The notes below the pieces were generated by a model that worked only from the letters and a program-made list of their open reading frames with translations, searched no databases and was not told where the DNA came from. This document shows, one piece after another, positions 1 through 8,421 of a stretch of DNA of 64,000 bases. The DNA comes from Pseudoduganella violacea. GTDB taxonomy: Bacteria > Pseudomonadota > Gammaproteobacteria > Burkholderiales > Burkholderiaceae_D. How positions within the stretch are numbered: the first letter of the stretch is position 1; each line of letters opens with the position of its first letter. The translations under genes and the position numbers were made by a program. Location of the stretch: positions 60,613 through 124,612 of the forward strand of contig NZ_JACHXD010000017.1 of assembly GCF_014191875.1 (NCBI RefSeq), written 5' to 3'.

Positions 1-231
1 GCGCCAATGCTTCTGAATCTCGGCCTGCGCCGGATCGGGCAGATTCACCACGGGCTTTTCCTGCCTGCTTGCCATACGCTCTGCCCTGCCTTGCAGCTCC
101 TGCGCCTCTTGCCAGCGTTCATAGGCGGCCCGCGCCAGCCAGCTGCCCGAAACCAGAAGCAGAACCAGCGCCGCCACAGCAACCGGCCGCACCGGCGAGG
201 GCGGCACCAGGTATCGTTCGCTCTTCTTCAT
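1..231 (-). CDS. Partial PilN-position inner-membrane protein of the secretion/pilus operon
   Basis: Only the first 77 codons are inside the window; the gene continues past the left edge. The ATG at 231 overlaps the TGA of the upstream gene in an ATGA arrangement, indicating translational coupling. The visible protein has a short basic N-terminus (MKKSERYLVPPSP), one hydrophobic segment at about residues 17-34 (VAVAALVLLLVSGSWLA), and then a charged, probably periplasmic, helical stretch rich in Glu, Gln and Arg. That single-pass layout, directly behind a PilM/GspL-like gene, is typical of PilN-type alignment-complex proteins. The assignment rests on position and topology, not on a recognised motif. 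Confidence 0.55.
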   Translation of the reverse strand, partial: MKKSERYLVPPSPVRPVAVAALVLLLVSGSWLARAAYERWQEAQELQGRAERMASRQEKPVVNLPDPAQAEIQKHWR

Positions 232-986
232 GCCCAGCTCCGGCTGTGCCAGGAAAGGCGGCGCATGGCGATACCGTCCAAGCAGGACTGGATTGGTGCT
301 GCCAGATCCGGCAGCGTCCCCGCCGGCCAATAGCAAATCTCGCTATCTGCCGCCTCGGCGATGGCGGCGCGGCGCAGCAGGCGCAGGCATGCCTGCTCAG
401 CCGGCCCGGCCACGGCTTCGGCGTCGAGCATCAGCAGTTGCCGGCCTTGGTAGGTGTGCAGGGTGAGGCGATTCGGTTCCTGCAGCAGCACCAGGGTGCG
501 GCCGGCGATGGCGGTCTTGCGTCGCCAATACGTATCGACCGAGAGCGGAAGTACGGAACCCAACTCCAGGCCTTGCGCCAGCAGTCCCTGCGCCAGCGCC
601 TCCAGCCATTCGCTGGGAACGGCGTAGGCGATGCCGTCCATGCCGTAGTAGCGATACGCCGTCTGTACCGCATGCGCCTCGCCGATGGCCTGGCCCTGGC
701 GCGAAAACGCTGCCATCGCGTACATGCGCAGCGCCTGCGGCCCTTGCACGGTGGGCTGCCAAGGCAGGCGTACCAGTTCCGCTGCGCTGTCGGACAGCAC
801 GATATCGAGGATGGCGCGGCGACGCGGCCCGGGCTTGCGCATGGCCAGCAGCGCGTCCATACCGGCCAGCAAAGAAGATGGCGTCATGCCGCTGTCCAGC
901 TCCACGGCTGCCTGTTCGCCGCCCGCCAGCAGGCAGCGGCCCGGGAACCAGCCGATCCTTACGCGCTCAGGCCACAAACGTAACAC
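228..986 (-). CDS. PilM/GspL-like cytoplasmic assembly protein (hypothetical)
   Basis: A 252-residue protein without signal peptide or obvious membrane segment, beginning MLRLWPERVRIGWFPGRC. The GTG at 986 is chosen because a near-perfect AGGAGGT ribosome-binding site ends five bases before it; it overlaps the end of the GspE gene by 20 bases. Its place between the ATPase and a single-pass PilN-like protein fits an actin-fold PilM or the cytoplasmic half of GspL, which links the ATPase to the inner-membrane platform. I do not see a canonical PilM motif, so the family is inferred from operon order. Late-operon position and the strong RBS suggest its dosage is set by translation. Confidence 0.5.
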   Translation of the reverse strand: MLRLWPERVRIGWFPGRCLLAGGEQAAVELDSGMTPSSLLAGMDALLAMRKPGPRRRAILDIVLSDSAAELVRLPWQPTVQGPQALRMYAMAAFSRQGQAIGEAHAVQTAYRYYGMDGIAYAVPSEWLEALAQGLLAQGLELGSVLPLSVDTYWRRKTAIAGRTLVLLQEPNRLTLHTYQGRQLLMLDAEAVAGPAEQACLRLLRRAAIAEAADSEICYWPAGTLPDLAAPIQSCLDGIAMRRLSWHSRSWA

Positions 987-2619
987 GGTTCACCTCCTGC
1001 AAAGTAGTGTGCCCGTCGCGCACCAGTTCCAGCGCCACATCACGCAGAAAGCGCGTGCCCTCGCGGCGCGCCTGTTCCTTCAGGGCGCGGATCGAGGCGC
1101 GCGCAATGATCATTTCGCGGATTTCATCGGTCAGGCGCAGCACTTCGGCGATGGCGCGCCGGCCCTTGTAGCCGGTATTGCGGCAGTGCGCGCAGCCACG
1201 TCCCGCATGAAAGCGGTAATTTTCCGGATCGCGGATGCCCGACTCCTCCAGCAGCCGCGCGTCCGGCTCCACCGGCGCGTTGCAATGTACGCAGTTCTGG
1301 CGCAACAGGCGCTGCGCCACCACGCCGGTCAGCGAGGAGACAAAGTTGTATGGGTCCACACCCATGTGCATGAAGCGTCCGATCACGTCGAAGGTATTGT
1401 TGGCGTGGACCGAGGTGAACACCATATGTCCCGTCAGCGCGGACTGCACCGCGATCTGCGCCGTTTCGGGGTCGCGGATTTCGCCGACCAGGATCTTGTC
1501 CGGATCGTGGCGCAGAATGGAGCGCAGGCCGACGGCGAAACTCAAGCCCTTTTTTTCATTGACCGGAATCTGCAGCACGCCGGGCAGCTGGTATTCCACC
1601 GGGTCTTCGATGGTGATGAACTTGTCTTCACCCTGATTGATCTCGGTCAGCGCCGCGTACAGGGTGGTGGTCTTGCCGCTGCCGGTCGGTCCTGTCACCA
1701 GCATCATGCCGTAGGGTTCGGCCGCCAGGCGGCGCAGCAGCTGGATGGTGACGGCGTCGAAGCCCAGTGAATCGAGGGTCAGGCGCTGCACGCTGTCGAT
1801 CAGGGCTTTCTTGTCGAGCACACGCAGCACCGCGTCCTCGCCGTGGATGCTGGGCATGATCGAGACGCGGATATCGATGTCGCGCCCTTTCGATGCAACG
1901 CGGAAGCGCCCGTCCTGCGGAATGCGTTTTTCGCCGATATCGAGTTCGGCCAGCACCTTGATGCGGGCGATCGCCTGTTCCGCCAGCGCCGGGTTGTTCA
2001 CGCTGGCGATGCGATTCAGCACGCCGTCGATACGGAACTTGATGACCAGGCCTTGCGGCTGGGACTCCAAGTGGATGTCGCTCGCTTCCAGCCTCAAGGC
2101 GTCGAAGACGGTGGAGTTGATTAGTTTGACGGCAGGACTGGCTTCGCCCTGGATGGACGACAATGTGAGGTCGCCGCTGGCGTCGCGCACGATTTCGCTT
2201 TCCGCATCGTCGCCCACGGCGTCGGCCACGGCGCTGAAGCTCGATTCGTGGCTATCGAGCTTGGCGCGCAGCGCTTCCGGATCGGCCAGGAAAACCTGGG
2301 CCGGCTGCAGCCGCGCCAACCACAAGCCCAGGCCTTCTTCGAACGGCAGGCCAAGCACCGCCAGGCGCCTGCCCTCGCCGTCGGCGCCGAGCAGCACCAG
2401 GCGGCCCGACATATCGGCGTAGGCGGCGGCCTCGAAGTCGGGCGCCAGCGCACCTAATGCGTCTTCCGCCAGCACGTCGTAGGCCAGCAGGCTGGCAGCC
2501 GCCATCAGCGCCTGCCTCGGTGGCTGCGACAGGTGCGCGCTCAGTTCGCGCAGCCATGCGGCGCCGGACTGGCGGCCGATGCGGGCCAGGTCATTAAAAG
2601 ACAGTGCAATTTGTTCCAT
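967..2619 (-). CDS. gspE: GspE/PilB-type assembly ATPase
   Basis: 550 residues. It powers pseudopilus or pilus assembly as a cytoplasmic hexamer at the inner membrane. Visible motifs: Walker A GPTGSGKTT at residues 310-318, Asp box TIEDPVEY at 336-343, Walker B ILVGEIRD at 376-383, and a His box near 403-409 (TSVHANN). Two CxxC pairs (C443/C446 and C476/C479) form the usual zinc-binding element. The N-terminal 150 residues are divergent from the MshEN/T2SSE-N standard. The ATG at 2619 lies 5 bases after the stop of the upstream GspF gene, and the gene runs into the next one with a 20-base overlap. Extension ATPases (GspE/PilB/MshE) are hard to tell apart by sequence alone; cofactors here look more like a T2SS/MSHA hybrid. 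Confidence 0.9.
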   Translation of the reverse strand: MEQIALSFNDLARIGRQSGAAWLRELSAHLSQPPRQALMAAASLLAYDVLAEDALGALAPDFEAAAYADMSGRLVLLGADGEGRRLAVLGLPFEEGLGLWLARLQPAQVFLADPEALRAKLDSHESSFSAVADAVGDDAESEIVRDASGDLTLSSIQGEASPAVKLINSTVFDALRLEASDIHLESQPQGLVIKFRIDGVLNRIASVNNPALAEQAIARIKVLAELDIGEKRIPQDGRFRVASKGRDIDIRVSIMPSIHGEDAVLRVLDKKALIDSVQRLTLDSLGFDAVTIQLLRRLAAEPYGMMLVTGPTGSGKTTTLYAALTEINQGEDKFITIEDPVEYQLPGVLQIPVNEKKGLSFAVGLRSILRHDPDKILVGEIRDPETAQIAVQSALTGHMVFTSVHANNTFDVIGRFMHMGVDPYNFVSSLTGVVAQRLLRQNCVHCNAPVEPDARLLEESGIRDPENYRFHAGRGCAHCRNTGYKGRRAIAEVLRLTDEIREMIIARASIRALKEQARREGTRFLRDVALELVRDGHTTLQEVNRVTFVA

Positions 2620-2624
2620 AAGCT

Positions 2625-3800
2625 CTATACGATATTGGCCAGATCGAAGATCGGGCTATACAGCATCAGGACAATGGCGCCCACCACCAGGCCGATGCCC
2701 AGCATGAGCGCCGGCTCCAGCAGGCGCCCGGCCGTGTCCACCCAGACGGCGGTTTCCTGGTCATAGAAATCGGCGATGCGCTCCATCATCTCGTCCAGAT
2801 TTCCGGACGATTCGCCGGCCAGCAGCAGGCGCTGCGCGACCTCGGTACTGAGGCGGCAGTCGCGCATCACGGCCGACATCGGCCGGCCTTCGCTAACCGC
2901 TTGAATCGCCTGCGCCAGATGGCCGCGCATGGCATCCGGCAGTGAGGCTTGCGTCATGCGCATGGCGGCCAGCACGCTGACGCCGCTGCGCAGCAGCATG
3001 CCCAGGGTGCGGTACAGCCGCGCCAACTGCAAAATCCACATGCGTTCACCGATCCAGGGTGTGGCCAGCAACTTGCGGAAGGCGGCGGCGCGCATGCCGC
3101 GATGCAGCGCCAGAAAAGCCAGCAGGCCAATCGCGCCGAACAAGGTGGACCAGGCCAGCACCGTGTTATTGCGCACAAAACTGCCCCACCACTGGACGAA
3201 GCCATGCCCGCCGCGTCCCAGGGTGGCGGCGTCCTCGTAGACGGCGCTGAAGCTGGGCAGGATGTACAGCATGAGAAAGGCGATCACCAGCGAGCCGACG
3301 CCCAGCAGGATGGCGGGATAGGTGGCGGCCGCCGCCAGCTTGGCGCGCATCTCGTCGATCTGGCGCTGGTAGTGCATGAAGCGGGTGATCGCCATGCGCA
3401 CGGTACCGGTGGTTTCGCTGGCGCGCACCATGGTCATATACAGCTGGGGGAAAACCGATGGCAGGGCCGCCATGGCATCGGACAGCTGCTTGCCCTGCTG
3501 CAGGCTTTGCAGCAGGCTGTCGTACACGGCGCGGTGCTGGCCGCGCTGGTCGTTACGGCCCAGGATGTCGATGGCGTCGACCAAGGTCTGTCCCGCTTCG
3601 AGCAGGGAGCAGAGCTGCTGGTTGAAGACCGCCAGATTGAATTTGGCCTGCCGCTGCAATCCGCTCCTCAAGCCACGCAGTTCCAGAATGCGCGCGCCGG
3701 AGCTTCCCACCAGCTGTCGCGCCTCGGTTTCGCTGGCCGCTTCCATCACCACGGTTTCAACCTGCAGCGCGGCGTTCACCATCTTGATTTCAAATCGCAT
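2625..3800 (-). CDS. gspF: GspF/PilC-type inner-membrane platform protein
   Basis: 391 residues from the ATG at 3800, preferred over an in-frame TTG at 3818 because GAGGGAG sits six bases upstream of the ATG. Two repeated T2SF domains are visible (about residues 58-180 and 260-385), each starting with a helical region (FNQQLCSLLEAGQTLVDAID; LYRTLGMLLRSGVSVLAAM) and containing a conserved SG/ET element (RASETTGTV, LAGESSGNLDEMM). Hydrophobic segments at about 165-190, 215-235 and 365-388 span the inner membrane. The protein forms the platform on which the ATPase acts. It lies between a pseudopilin gene and the ATPase gene in a tightly packed operon. Confidence 0.9.
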   Translation of the reverse strand: MRFEIKMVNAALQVETVVMEAASETEARQLVGSSGARILELRGLRSGLQRQAKFNLAVFNQQLCSLLEAGQTLVDAIDILGRNDQRGQHRAVYDSLLQSLQQGKQLSDAMAALPSVFPQLYMTMVRASETTGTVRMAITRFMHYQRQIDEMRAKLAAAATYPAILLGVGSLVIAFLMLYILPSFSAVYEDAATLGRGGHGFVQWWGSFVRNNTVLAWSTLFGAIGLLAFLALHRGMRAAAFRKLLATPWIGERMWILQLARLYRTLGMLLRSGVSVLAAMRMTQASLPDAMRGHLAQAIQAVSEGRPMSAVMRDCRLSTEVAQRLLLAGESSGNLDEMMERIADFYDQETAVWVDTAGRLLEPALMLGIGLVVGAIVLMLYSPIFDLANIV

Positions 3801-3808
3801 AGGCTCCC

Positions 3809-4261
3809 TCAATCCCAACTGCGCACATCAGCGTTTTCCCCCTCGCCGCCTTCCGTACCGTCGCCGCCGAAAGATACGACTTCGTATTCCCTCCCCTCGG
3901 TCCCAGGCATCCGATAGCGGTAGCCAAAGCCCCAGGGATCGGGCGGTATGCGTTTCTTCAGATAGGGGCCATGCCAGTCCGGCTCATTCTGCGGCTGCAC
4001 ATTGAGCACTGCCAGCCCCATCGCCTCGGCCGGATAGTGGCCGGTATCGATGCGGTACTGCTCCAGCGCCTTTTGCAGCAGGTCGATCTGGGCCTGGGCT
4101 ATCTGCGCGCGCGACTTGCCGATCTGCGCAAAAAACTTCGGTCCGGCATAGGCGGCCAGCAGTCCGAGAATCGCGATCACCACCAGCAGCTCCAGCAAAG
4201 TGAAGCCGTTTCTCCCAGTGGAGCCGAGCGCGCGCCTTGCGGTCTTCATGTCTGCATTCAT
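3809..4261 (-). CDS. GspG-like pseudopilin
   Basis: 150 residues with a class III (type IV pilin-like) signal: basic leader ending in G, then FTLLELLVVIAILGLLAAYA. The prepilin peptidase would cut after Gly19 and Glu is at mature position 5. The C-terminal half has the GspG pattern DPWGFGYRYRMPG, which in major pseudopilins forms a calcium-binding loop. It is one of four pseudopilin-like genes in a row. Its ATG at 4261 overlaps the preceding stop (ATGA). Function: subunit of a periplasmic pseudopilus. The prepilin peptidase gene is not in the window. Confidence 0.85.
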   Translation of the reverse strand: MNADMKTARRALGSTGRNGFTLLELLVVIAILGLLAAYAGPKFFAQIGKSRAQIAQAQIDLLQKALEQYRIDTGHYPAEAMGLAVLNVQPQNEPDWHGPYLKKRIPPDPWGFGYRYRMPGTEGREYEVVSFGGDGTEGGEGENADVRSWD

Positions 4262-4710
4262 TCCGGTTTGAAAATGAATTTCCAGTCGCGGTAGGTCTGC
4301 GCCTGGACGAAATGCGCAAGCTCCGGTGGGAAGCCGTCCTTCTTGATCGGCGCTTTGCCGGAGCGCGACACCACGCCAACCAGGAAACCATCATCATCCT
4401 TGATCTCTTCCCATGCCCCCGTGGTCATCGGGTCGCGGAAACGCTTGCGCAGATGCGGTACCTTGCGCTGCCCGCGGCCGTCGGCCAGCAGCACGTCCAT
4501 ATCCTTGGGCAGCTCTTTGGCCGTCCCGCTCAGATTGAAGTAGTAGCTGCGGATCGCGTTGCGGTAGGCCATGCCGGTCAACAGCAGCTCGGCTTCGCGC
4601 TCTCTTTGCTCGTTCACCAGGGTGATCTGCAAGGCGCGTACGGAGGCCAGCGTCAGCGTGGCGACCAGGAACATCACGATCAGATAGCTGAACCCCTGTT
4701 GGCGGCGCAT
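4258..4710 (-). CDS. Atypical minor pseudopilin lacking Glu at mature position 5
   Basis: 150 residues from the ATG at 4710; an in-frame TTG at 4722 overlaps the upstream stop and is less likely. The N-terminus MRRQQGFSYLIVMFLVAT has the short basic leader, the Gly cleavage site and the hydrophobic helix of a prepilin, but mature residue 5 is Ile, not Glu. In known systems the +5 Glu is missing mainly in GspK-type tip or initiator pseudopilins. Unlike GspK it is small and has a short globular domain (EKRFRDPMTTGAWEEIKDD-like region) also seen in MSHA-associated minor pilins. It sits between two GspG-like genes, so it may be the tip or initiator subunit of this machine (inference). Confidence 0.7.
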   Translation of the reverse strand: MRRQQGFSYLIVMFLVATLTLASVRALQITLVNEQREREAELLLTGMAYRNAIRSYYFNLSGTAKELPKDMDVLLADGRGQRKVPHLRKRFRDPMTTGAWEEIKDDDGFLVGVVSRSGKAPIKKDGFPPELAHFVQAQTYRDWKFIFKPE

Positions 4711-4715
4711 GCGGA

Positions 4716-5099
4716 CTACCAATCGCTCAGCAAACTGCCGTCGCGCGCGGTATTCGGCGCGCCGCTGCGCACATTGGCCACCGCCCCCAGGGTGGGGTCT
4801 TCCGGGGCGATCACCACCCAGCTCTTGGCGCTTTGCGTGAAAGGATCGACCGGCATCTTGCGCAGATAACGCGCTTTGACCAGATCGGCCAACTCATTGG
4901 GATAGTGGTTGCGGTCGGTGTAGTACTTGTCGATGGCATCGCGCAGCACGTACAGATCCTCGCGCAGCACATCCTCCTTGGCGCGGTCCAGATTGCTGAA
5001 ATAACGCGGCGCGGCCAGGCTGACGATCAGGCCGACAATGGCCAGCGCCACCAGCAGCTCGATCAGGGTAAAGCCGCCGCGCCGCTTACCATTCCGCAT
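4716..5099 (-). CDS. GspG-like pseudopilin
   Basis: 127 residues. Leader MRNGKRRGG is followed by FTLIELLVALAIVGLIVSL, a textbook prepilin peptidase site with Glu at +5. The mature domain holds the DPFT element and a short disordered C-terminus (NTARDGSLLSDW). The ATG at 5099 overlaps the end of the upstream pseudopilin gene by 14 bases. It is a candidate major pseudopilin subunit; two further GspG-like genes flank it, and which of them is most abundant cannot be told from sequence. Confidence 0.85.
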   Translation of the reverse strand: MRNGKRRGGFTLIELLVALAIVGLIVSLAAPRYFSNLDRAKEDVLREDLYVLRDAIDKYYTDRNHYPNELADLVKARYLRKMPVDPFTQSAKSWVVIAPEDPTLGAVANVRSGAPNTARDGSLLSDW

Positions 5100-5562
5100 A
5101 AGGCACCTTGTTCAACCCAGTCTGGCCGGAGCGCGAATAGATGTCGAAGACATCGTCGCCCGGCAAGGGTGCGGTGGACGGCGAGGTGGAGCTGCGCAAG
5201 CCCCACATCGCCAGCGGCTTTTGCGCCTGGTCAGGATGGAAAGGATCGCGCGGTATCCTGCGCAGGAAGTACAGCATGCGCTTCTTGGGGTCCATCTCAT
5301 CCGGCACGCCGTTCATCAGCGACGCCAGGTCCGGCGGATAACCCGAATGCCCCTTCGGCACTGGAATATGGCCGCCGGCCGAGGCTTGTTTATAAGCGTC
5401 GATGGCGGCGCGGAGATCGCGCAAGGCGGTGCGCAGCTCGCGCTCCTTTTGCCGCCGCACCGTGGTCTCCACTACCGGCACGGCCACCGAAGCCAGCACC
5501 CCTAGAATGGCGGCCGACGCCAGCAGCTCGATCAGGCTGAAACCGCGCTGGCCGGACCTCAT
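5086..5562 (-). CDS. Pseudopilin (GspG/GspH-like)
   Basis: 158 residues from the ATG at 5562, which overlaps the secretin stop codon (ATGA). The prepilin signal is MRSGQRG followed by FSLIELLASAAILGVLASV; Glu is at +5. The mature helix continues into a Arg/Glu-rich region (RRQKERELRTALRDLRAAI) and a globular domain with the RDPFHP element typical of GspG-like subunits. An upstream extension of the same reading frame (to 5955) lies inside the secretin gene and is ignored. It is the first pseudopilin gene after the secretin, so likely a core subunit. Confidence 0.85.
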   Translation of the reverse strand: MRSGQRGFSLIELLASAAILGVLASVAVPVVETTVRRQKERELRTALRDLRAAIDAYKQASAGGHIPVPKGHSGYPPDLASLMNGVPDEMDPKKRMLYFLRRIPRDPFHPDQAQKPLAMWGLRSSTSPSTAPLPGDDVFDIYSRSGQTGLNKVPYAEW

Positions 5563-7880
5563 GGCGCGATCCCCAGGCGGTGCACCTGCGGCAGTCCCGG
5601 ACGGCCGATGGCCAGCTGGCTGCCGATCGGCGTGGCGCTGATGACGCTGATGCCGCTGTCGGTCGCCGCCGCGCGCGGCCGGTAGCTCAGCGTCAGCAGC
5701 CGGCCGCCGCCTTTGACGCCGCCGCCGCTGGTGCTGGCGCTGACCGAGATGCGCCCGCCGGCCGCATCGACCGCCTTGCTGAAGGTGGCCTTCCCTTCCT
5801 TGCCGAAGTATTCGCCATCCTCCACGGCGAGAATCTCCAGTTCGGCCGGATTGTACGCCAGCTGCAGGGAAACCGCGCGCAGCAGCTCGGGCGCGTCGAT
5901 CTTCAAGGTCAGGGCCGCCGCGCTGCCGACCTTGGCCTGGTTCGCCCCTTCCCATTGCAGCACGGGCGCATTCGGCGCGCTCGGCGGCGAGACCACGCTG
6001 TCCGGCGCGGCGGCCAGCGGCGCCATGCCGGCGCCCGCTGCCGACGCTGCCGTCGCCGGCTGCGTTTCCACGCCGCGCAGCTGCAATGGGCGGTGGCGCA
6101 GCGTCGCTTCGGTGCCGGACCAGAAAGCTTCGGCAGCCGGTTCCTTGCGCTGGATATTGCGGATCAGATGGGGCGTGATCGAAAGCACAATCTCGGTCTT
6201 GTTGCGCGAGTCGCTCTGGCTGCCAAACAGGCGCCCCAGCACCGGCAACTCGCCCACCAGCGGGACCTTGTTGGCCGAGGAGCGGTCCTGGTCGTTGATC
6301 AGGCCCGCCAAAATCTGCGTTTCGCCATCCTTCATGCGCAGGGCGCTGTTGAAATTGCGGGTGCCGATCTGGTAGGCCAGCGAGCCGCTGCTGGTTTTGA
6401 CCGATGAGACCAGGGAACTGACTTCCAGCGCCAGCTTCAATCCCACTTCATCGCGCAGATGGATATCCGGCTCCACTTCCAGCTTCAGTCCCACGTCCAG
6501 GTATTGGATGTTCTCCGACACGAAGTTGGCGCTGCTGGTGGTGGTCACGACCGGCACCTTGTCGCCGATCAGGATCTTCGCTTTTTCGCGGTCGCGCACG
6601 CGGATGCGCGGATTGGCCAGCAGATTGGCGTCGCCATCGGTTTTCTGGGCGTTCAGCACCGCCGTCGGCACGGTAATGCCCAGTACATTGGAATTCAGCG
6701 ATTTCAGGTCGCTGATCTTCATGGTGGCCGGCGTGCTGCCGGTGCCGCCGGGCGTTCCAGTGCCGGTGCCCGTGCTGGGGTTGACCTGCAAAGGTGCCAC
6801 CGTCAACTGTCCCGGCCATTGCACGCCCAGGTTCAACAGGCGCGAGCGGTTCAGCTCCAGCACCTCCACTTCCAGCATCACCTCCGGTTCTTCCAGATCC
6901 TGAAGGCTGATCAGCTTTTCCGCCAGCACGATGGTTTCCGGGCTTTCGCGCAGAATCAGCAGATTGTATTTATCGTCCACATACACGTCCTTCAGCTTGA
7001 GGACCGTCTTCAGCATATTGGCGGCCTGCTTGGCCTCCACATTCGCCAGATAGAACGCCCGGACCATCAGATCCTGGTATTCGCGCAGCTTGGCCGGCGT
7101 GTTCGGATAGATCAGCACACTGGTGCTGTTCAGGATTTTTTTCTCCAGCTGGCTGGTCGACAGCAGGACGTCGATCGCATCGTCCAATGCCGTCTGTTTC
7201 AGCGACACCGTGACGCGCTGTTCCGGCTTGACGTCGCGGTCGAAGATGAAATTGATGCCGGTGGTGCGCGACAGCGCATCGAACACGAATTTCAGGCTGG
7301 CGTCGCGAAACTCCAGGTTGATGGGCTTGCGGTACATGACGCCCAGATTGGGCATCTGCAGCGCCTCTTTGGCCTGCAGGACGGACAAGGCGCGCTGCAC
7401 CTCGCGCGCCGCCGGCAAGCCGGGCGCGCCTTGCAATGCCCGCCCCGCCAGCAGGGCCGCGCGCGCATGGTCGCCCGCATCCAGGGCTTCGCGCGCCTCC
7501 TTGGCGTCCTGCGCCGCCTGCTGGGTCTTGCGCAACTGTTCCAGGCCGGCCTGCGCCCGCGCGTTATCGCGGTCGAAGTCGAGAATGGCGCGGTAGCCTT
7601 GTTCGGCGTCGGCGAAGCGGCTTTCCGCCTGCGCCGCGGCGGCCAACGCCAGCAGCCGGTCGGTGGCCAGCTCGCGGCCGCGCAGCCAGTCCTTGCGGTA
7701 CTCGACGTTATCCGGCTGCAGCGCGCTGGCCTTGCCCAAGGCATCGAGCGCGCTGGCATAGTTGCGCTGCTCCATGGCCTGCAAGCCTTCACGATGGTGG
7801 GTTTGCGCTGCGCAGCCTGCCAGCAGCAAGGACGCCAGCAGCGCGGCGCGGGACAGAATGGGAGGAATGGTGGCACTCAT
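5559..7880 (-). CDS. Outer-membrane secretin (GspD/PilQ/MshL family) with C-terminal cohesin-like domain
   Basis: 773 residues. An N-terminal lipoprotein signal ends in the lipobox LLAGC (Cys22/23), followed by TPR-like repeats (about 30-160), an STN/N0-like region (about 185-260, ATGGINFIFDRDV-type pattern), an N1 domain, and the secretin core (about 400-590) with the conserved PLVGELPVLGRLF and TEIVLSITPHLI elements. Residues about 645-755 resemble a cohesin fold (KVGSAAALTLKIDAPELL... YNPAELEI). The protein would form the gated outer-membrane channel. The gene starts 7 bases after the upstream stop. Cohesin-like tails occur on some secretins, but their partner is generally unknown. Confidence 0.88.
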   Translation of the reverse strand: MSATIPPILSRAALLASLLLAGCAAQTHHREGLQAMEQRNYASALDALGKASALQPDNVEYRKDWLRGRELATDRLLALAAAAQAESRFADAEQGYRAILDFDRDNARAQAGLEQLRKTQQAAQDAKEAREALDAGDHARAALLAGRALQGAPGLPAAREVQRALSVLQAKEALQMPNLGVMYRKPINLEFRDASLKFVFDALSRTTGINFIFDRDVKPEQRVTVSLKQTALDDAIDVLLSTSQLEKKILNSTSVLIYPNTPAKLREYQDLMVRAFYLANVEAKQAANMLKTVLKLKDVYVDDKYNLLILRESPETIVLAEKLISLQDLEEPEVMLEVEVLELNRSRLLNLGVQWPGQLTVAPLQVNPSTGTGTGTPGGTGSTPATMKISDLKSLNSNVLGITVPTAVLNAQKTDGDANLLANPRIRVRDREKAKILIGDKVPVVTTTSSANFVSENIQYLDVGLKLEVEPDIHLRDEVGLKLALEVSSLVSSVKTSSGSLAYQIGTRNFNSALRMKDGETQILAGLINDQDRSSANKVPLVGELPVLGRLFGSQSDSRNKTEIVLSITPHLIRNIQRKEPAAEAFWSGTEATLRHRPLQLRGVETQPATAASAAGAGMAPLAAAPDSVVSPPSAPNAPVLQWEGANQAKVGSAAALTLKIDAPELLRAVSLQLAYNPAELEILAVEDGEYFGKEGKATFSKAVDAAGGRISVSASTSGGGVKGGGRLLTLSYRPRAAATDSGISVISATPIGSQLAIGRPGLPQVHRLGIAP

Positions 7881-7887
7881 CTCTGGC

Positions 7888-8421
7888 TTAATGCTCCTGC
7901 GCCGGCAGCGGCATCAGCTGCCTGACCCCTGTCGGCAAGTGTTCGAACTCGATCTGCGTCTGTCCCACGTTCAGCACCTTATAGGTCTGCTCCAGCACCT
8001 CGCCGTTTTTCGCGATCAGCATCTGCTCGCCGTGGCCGAGATAAACCAGCTGCTGGTCGCCATCCATGAACTGGCCGACGAACTGGAAAGGCAAGGCCGG
8101 TGGCCCGGCGGGCGGCGGCGCGGCCGCCGGCAAGGTTTGGACCGGCATTGCCGCGGCGGCGGGCACCGGCGCGGCTGCTTGCCAGCCGCGCGGCGCGAAA
8201 GGATCGTTTTTGGCCGGCTCCCATAGCCCTTCCTCGCCGGTCTGGCCTGCCATCGGCGCGCCGCTATCGGCCGGCGGCGCCATGCGCGGGGATCCGGGCC
8301 GGGACTCGGCGCTGGCGATGGCCGCGCTCCCTTTTTCTTCCACCGGCCAATACATGGCCGCCACCGTCCCCGATAAGGCACTCAAAAGCACCGTCCAGCG
8401 CAACCGGCTCCGCTTATCCAC
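7888..8421 (-). CDS. PilP/GspC-like periplasmic linker protein
   Basis: 177 residues from a GTG at 8421, chosen because GGAAGG lies seven bases upstream; it overlaps the last codons of the preceding gene. One N-terminal membrane segment (LRWTVLLSALSGTVAAMYW) is followed by a Pro/Ala-rich linker and a small C-terminal beta domain (FQFVGQFMDGDQQLVYLGHG, then GQTQIEFEHLPTGVRQ). This HR-like domain with the F-x-G and G-x-x-x-x-x-x-G turns is typical of GspC and PilP, which connect the inner-membrane platform with the secretin encoded directly downstream. The match is by topology and motif feel, not by an exact signature. Confidence 0.65.
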   Translation of the reverse strand: MDKRSRLRWTVLLSALSGTVAAMYWPVEEKGSAAIASAESRPGSPRMAPPADSGAPMAGQTGEEGLWEPAKNDPFAPRGWQAAAPVPAAAAMPVQTLPAAAPPPAGPPALPFQFVGQFMDGDQQLVYLGHGEQMLIAKNGEVLEQTYKVLNVGQTQIEFEHLPTGVRQLMPLPAQEH

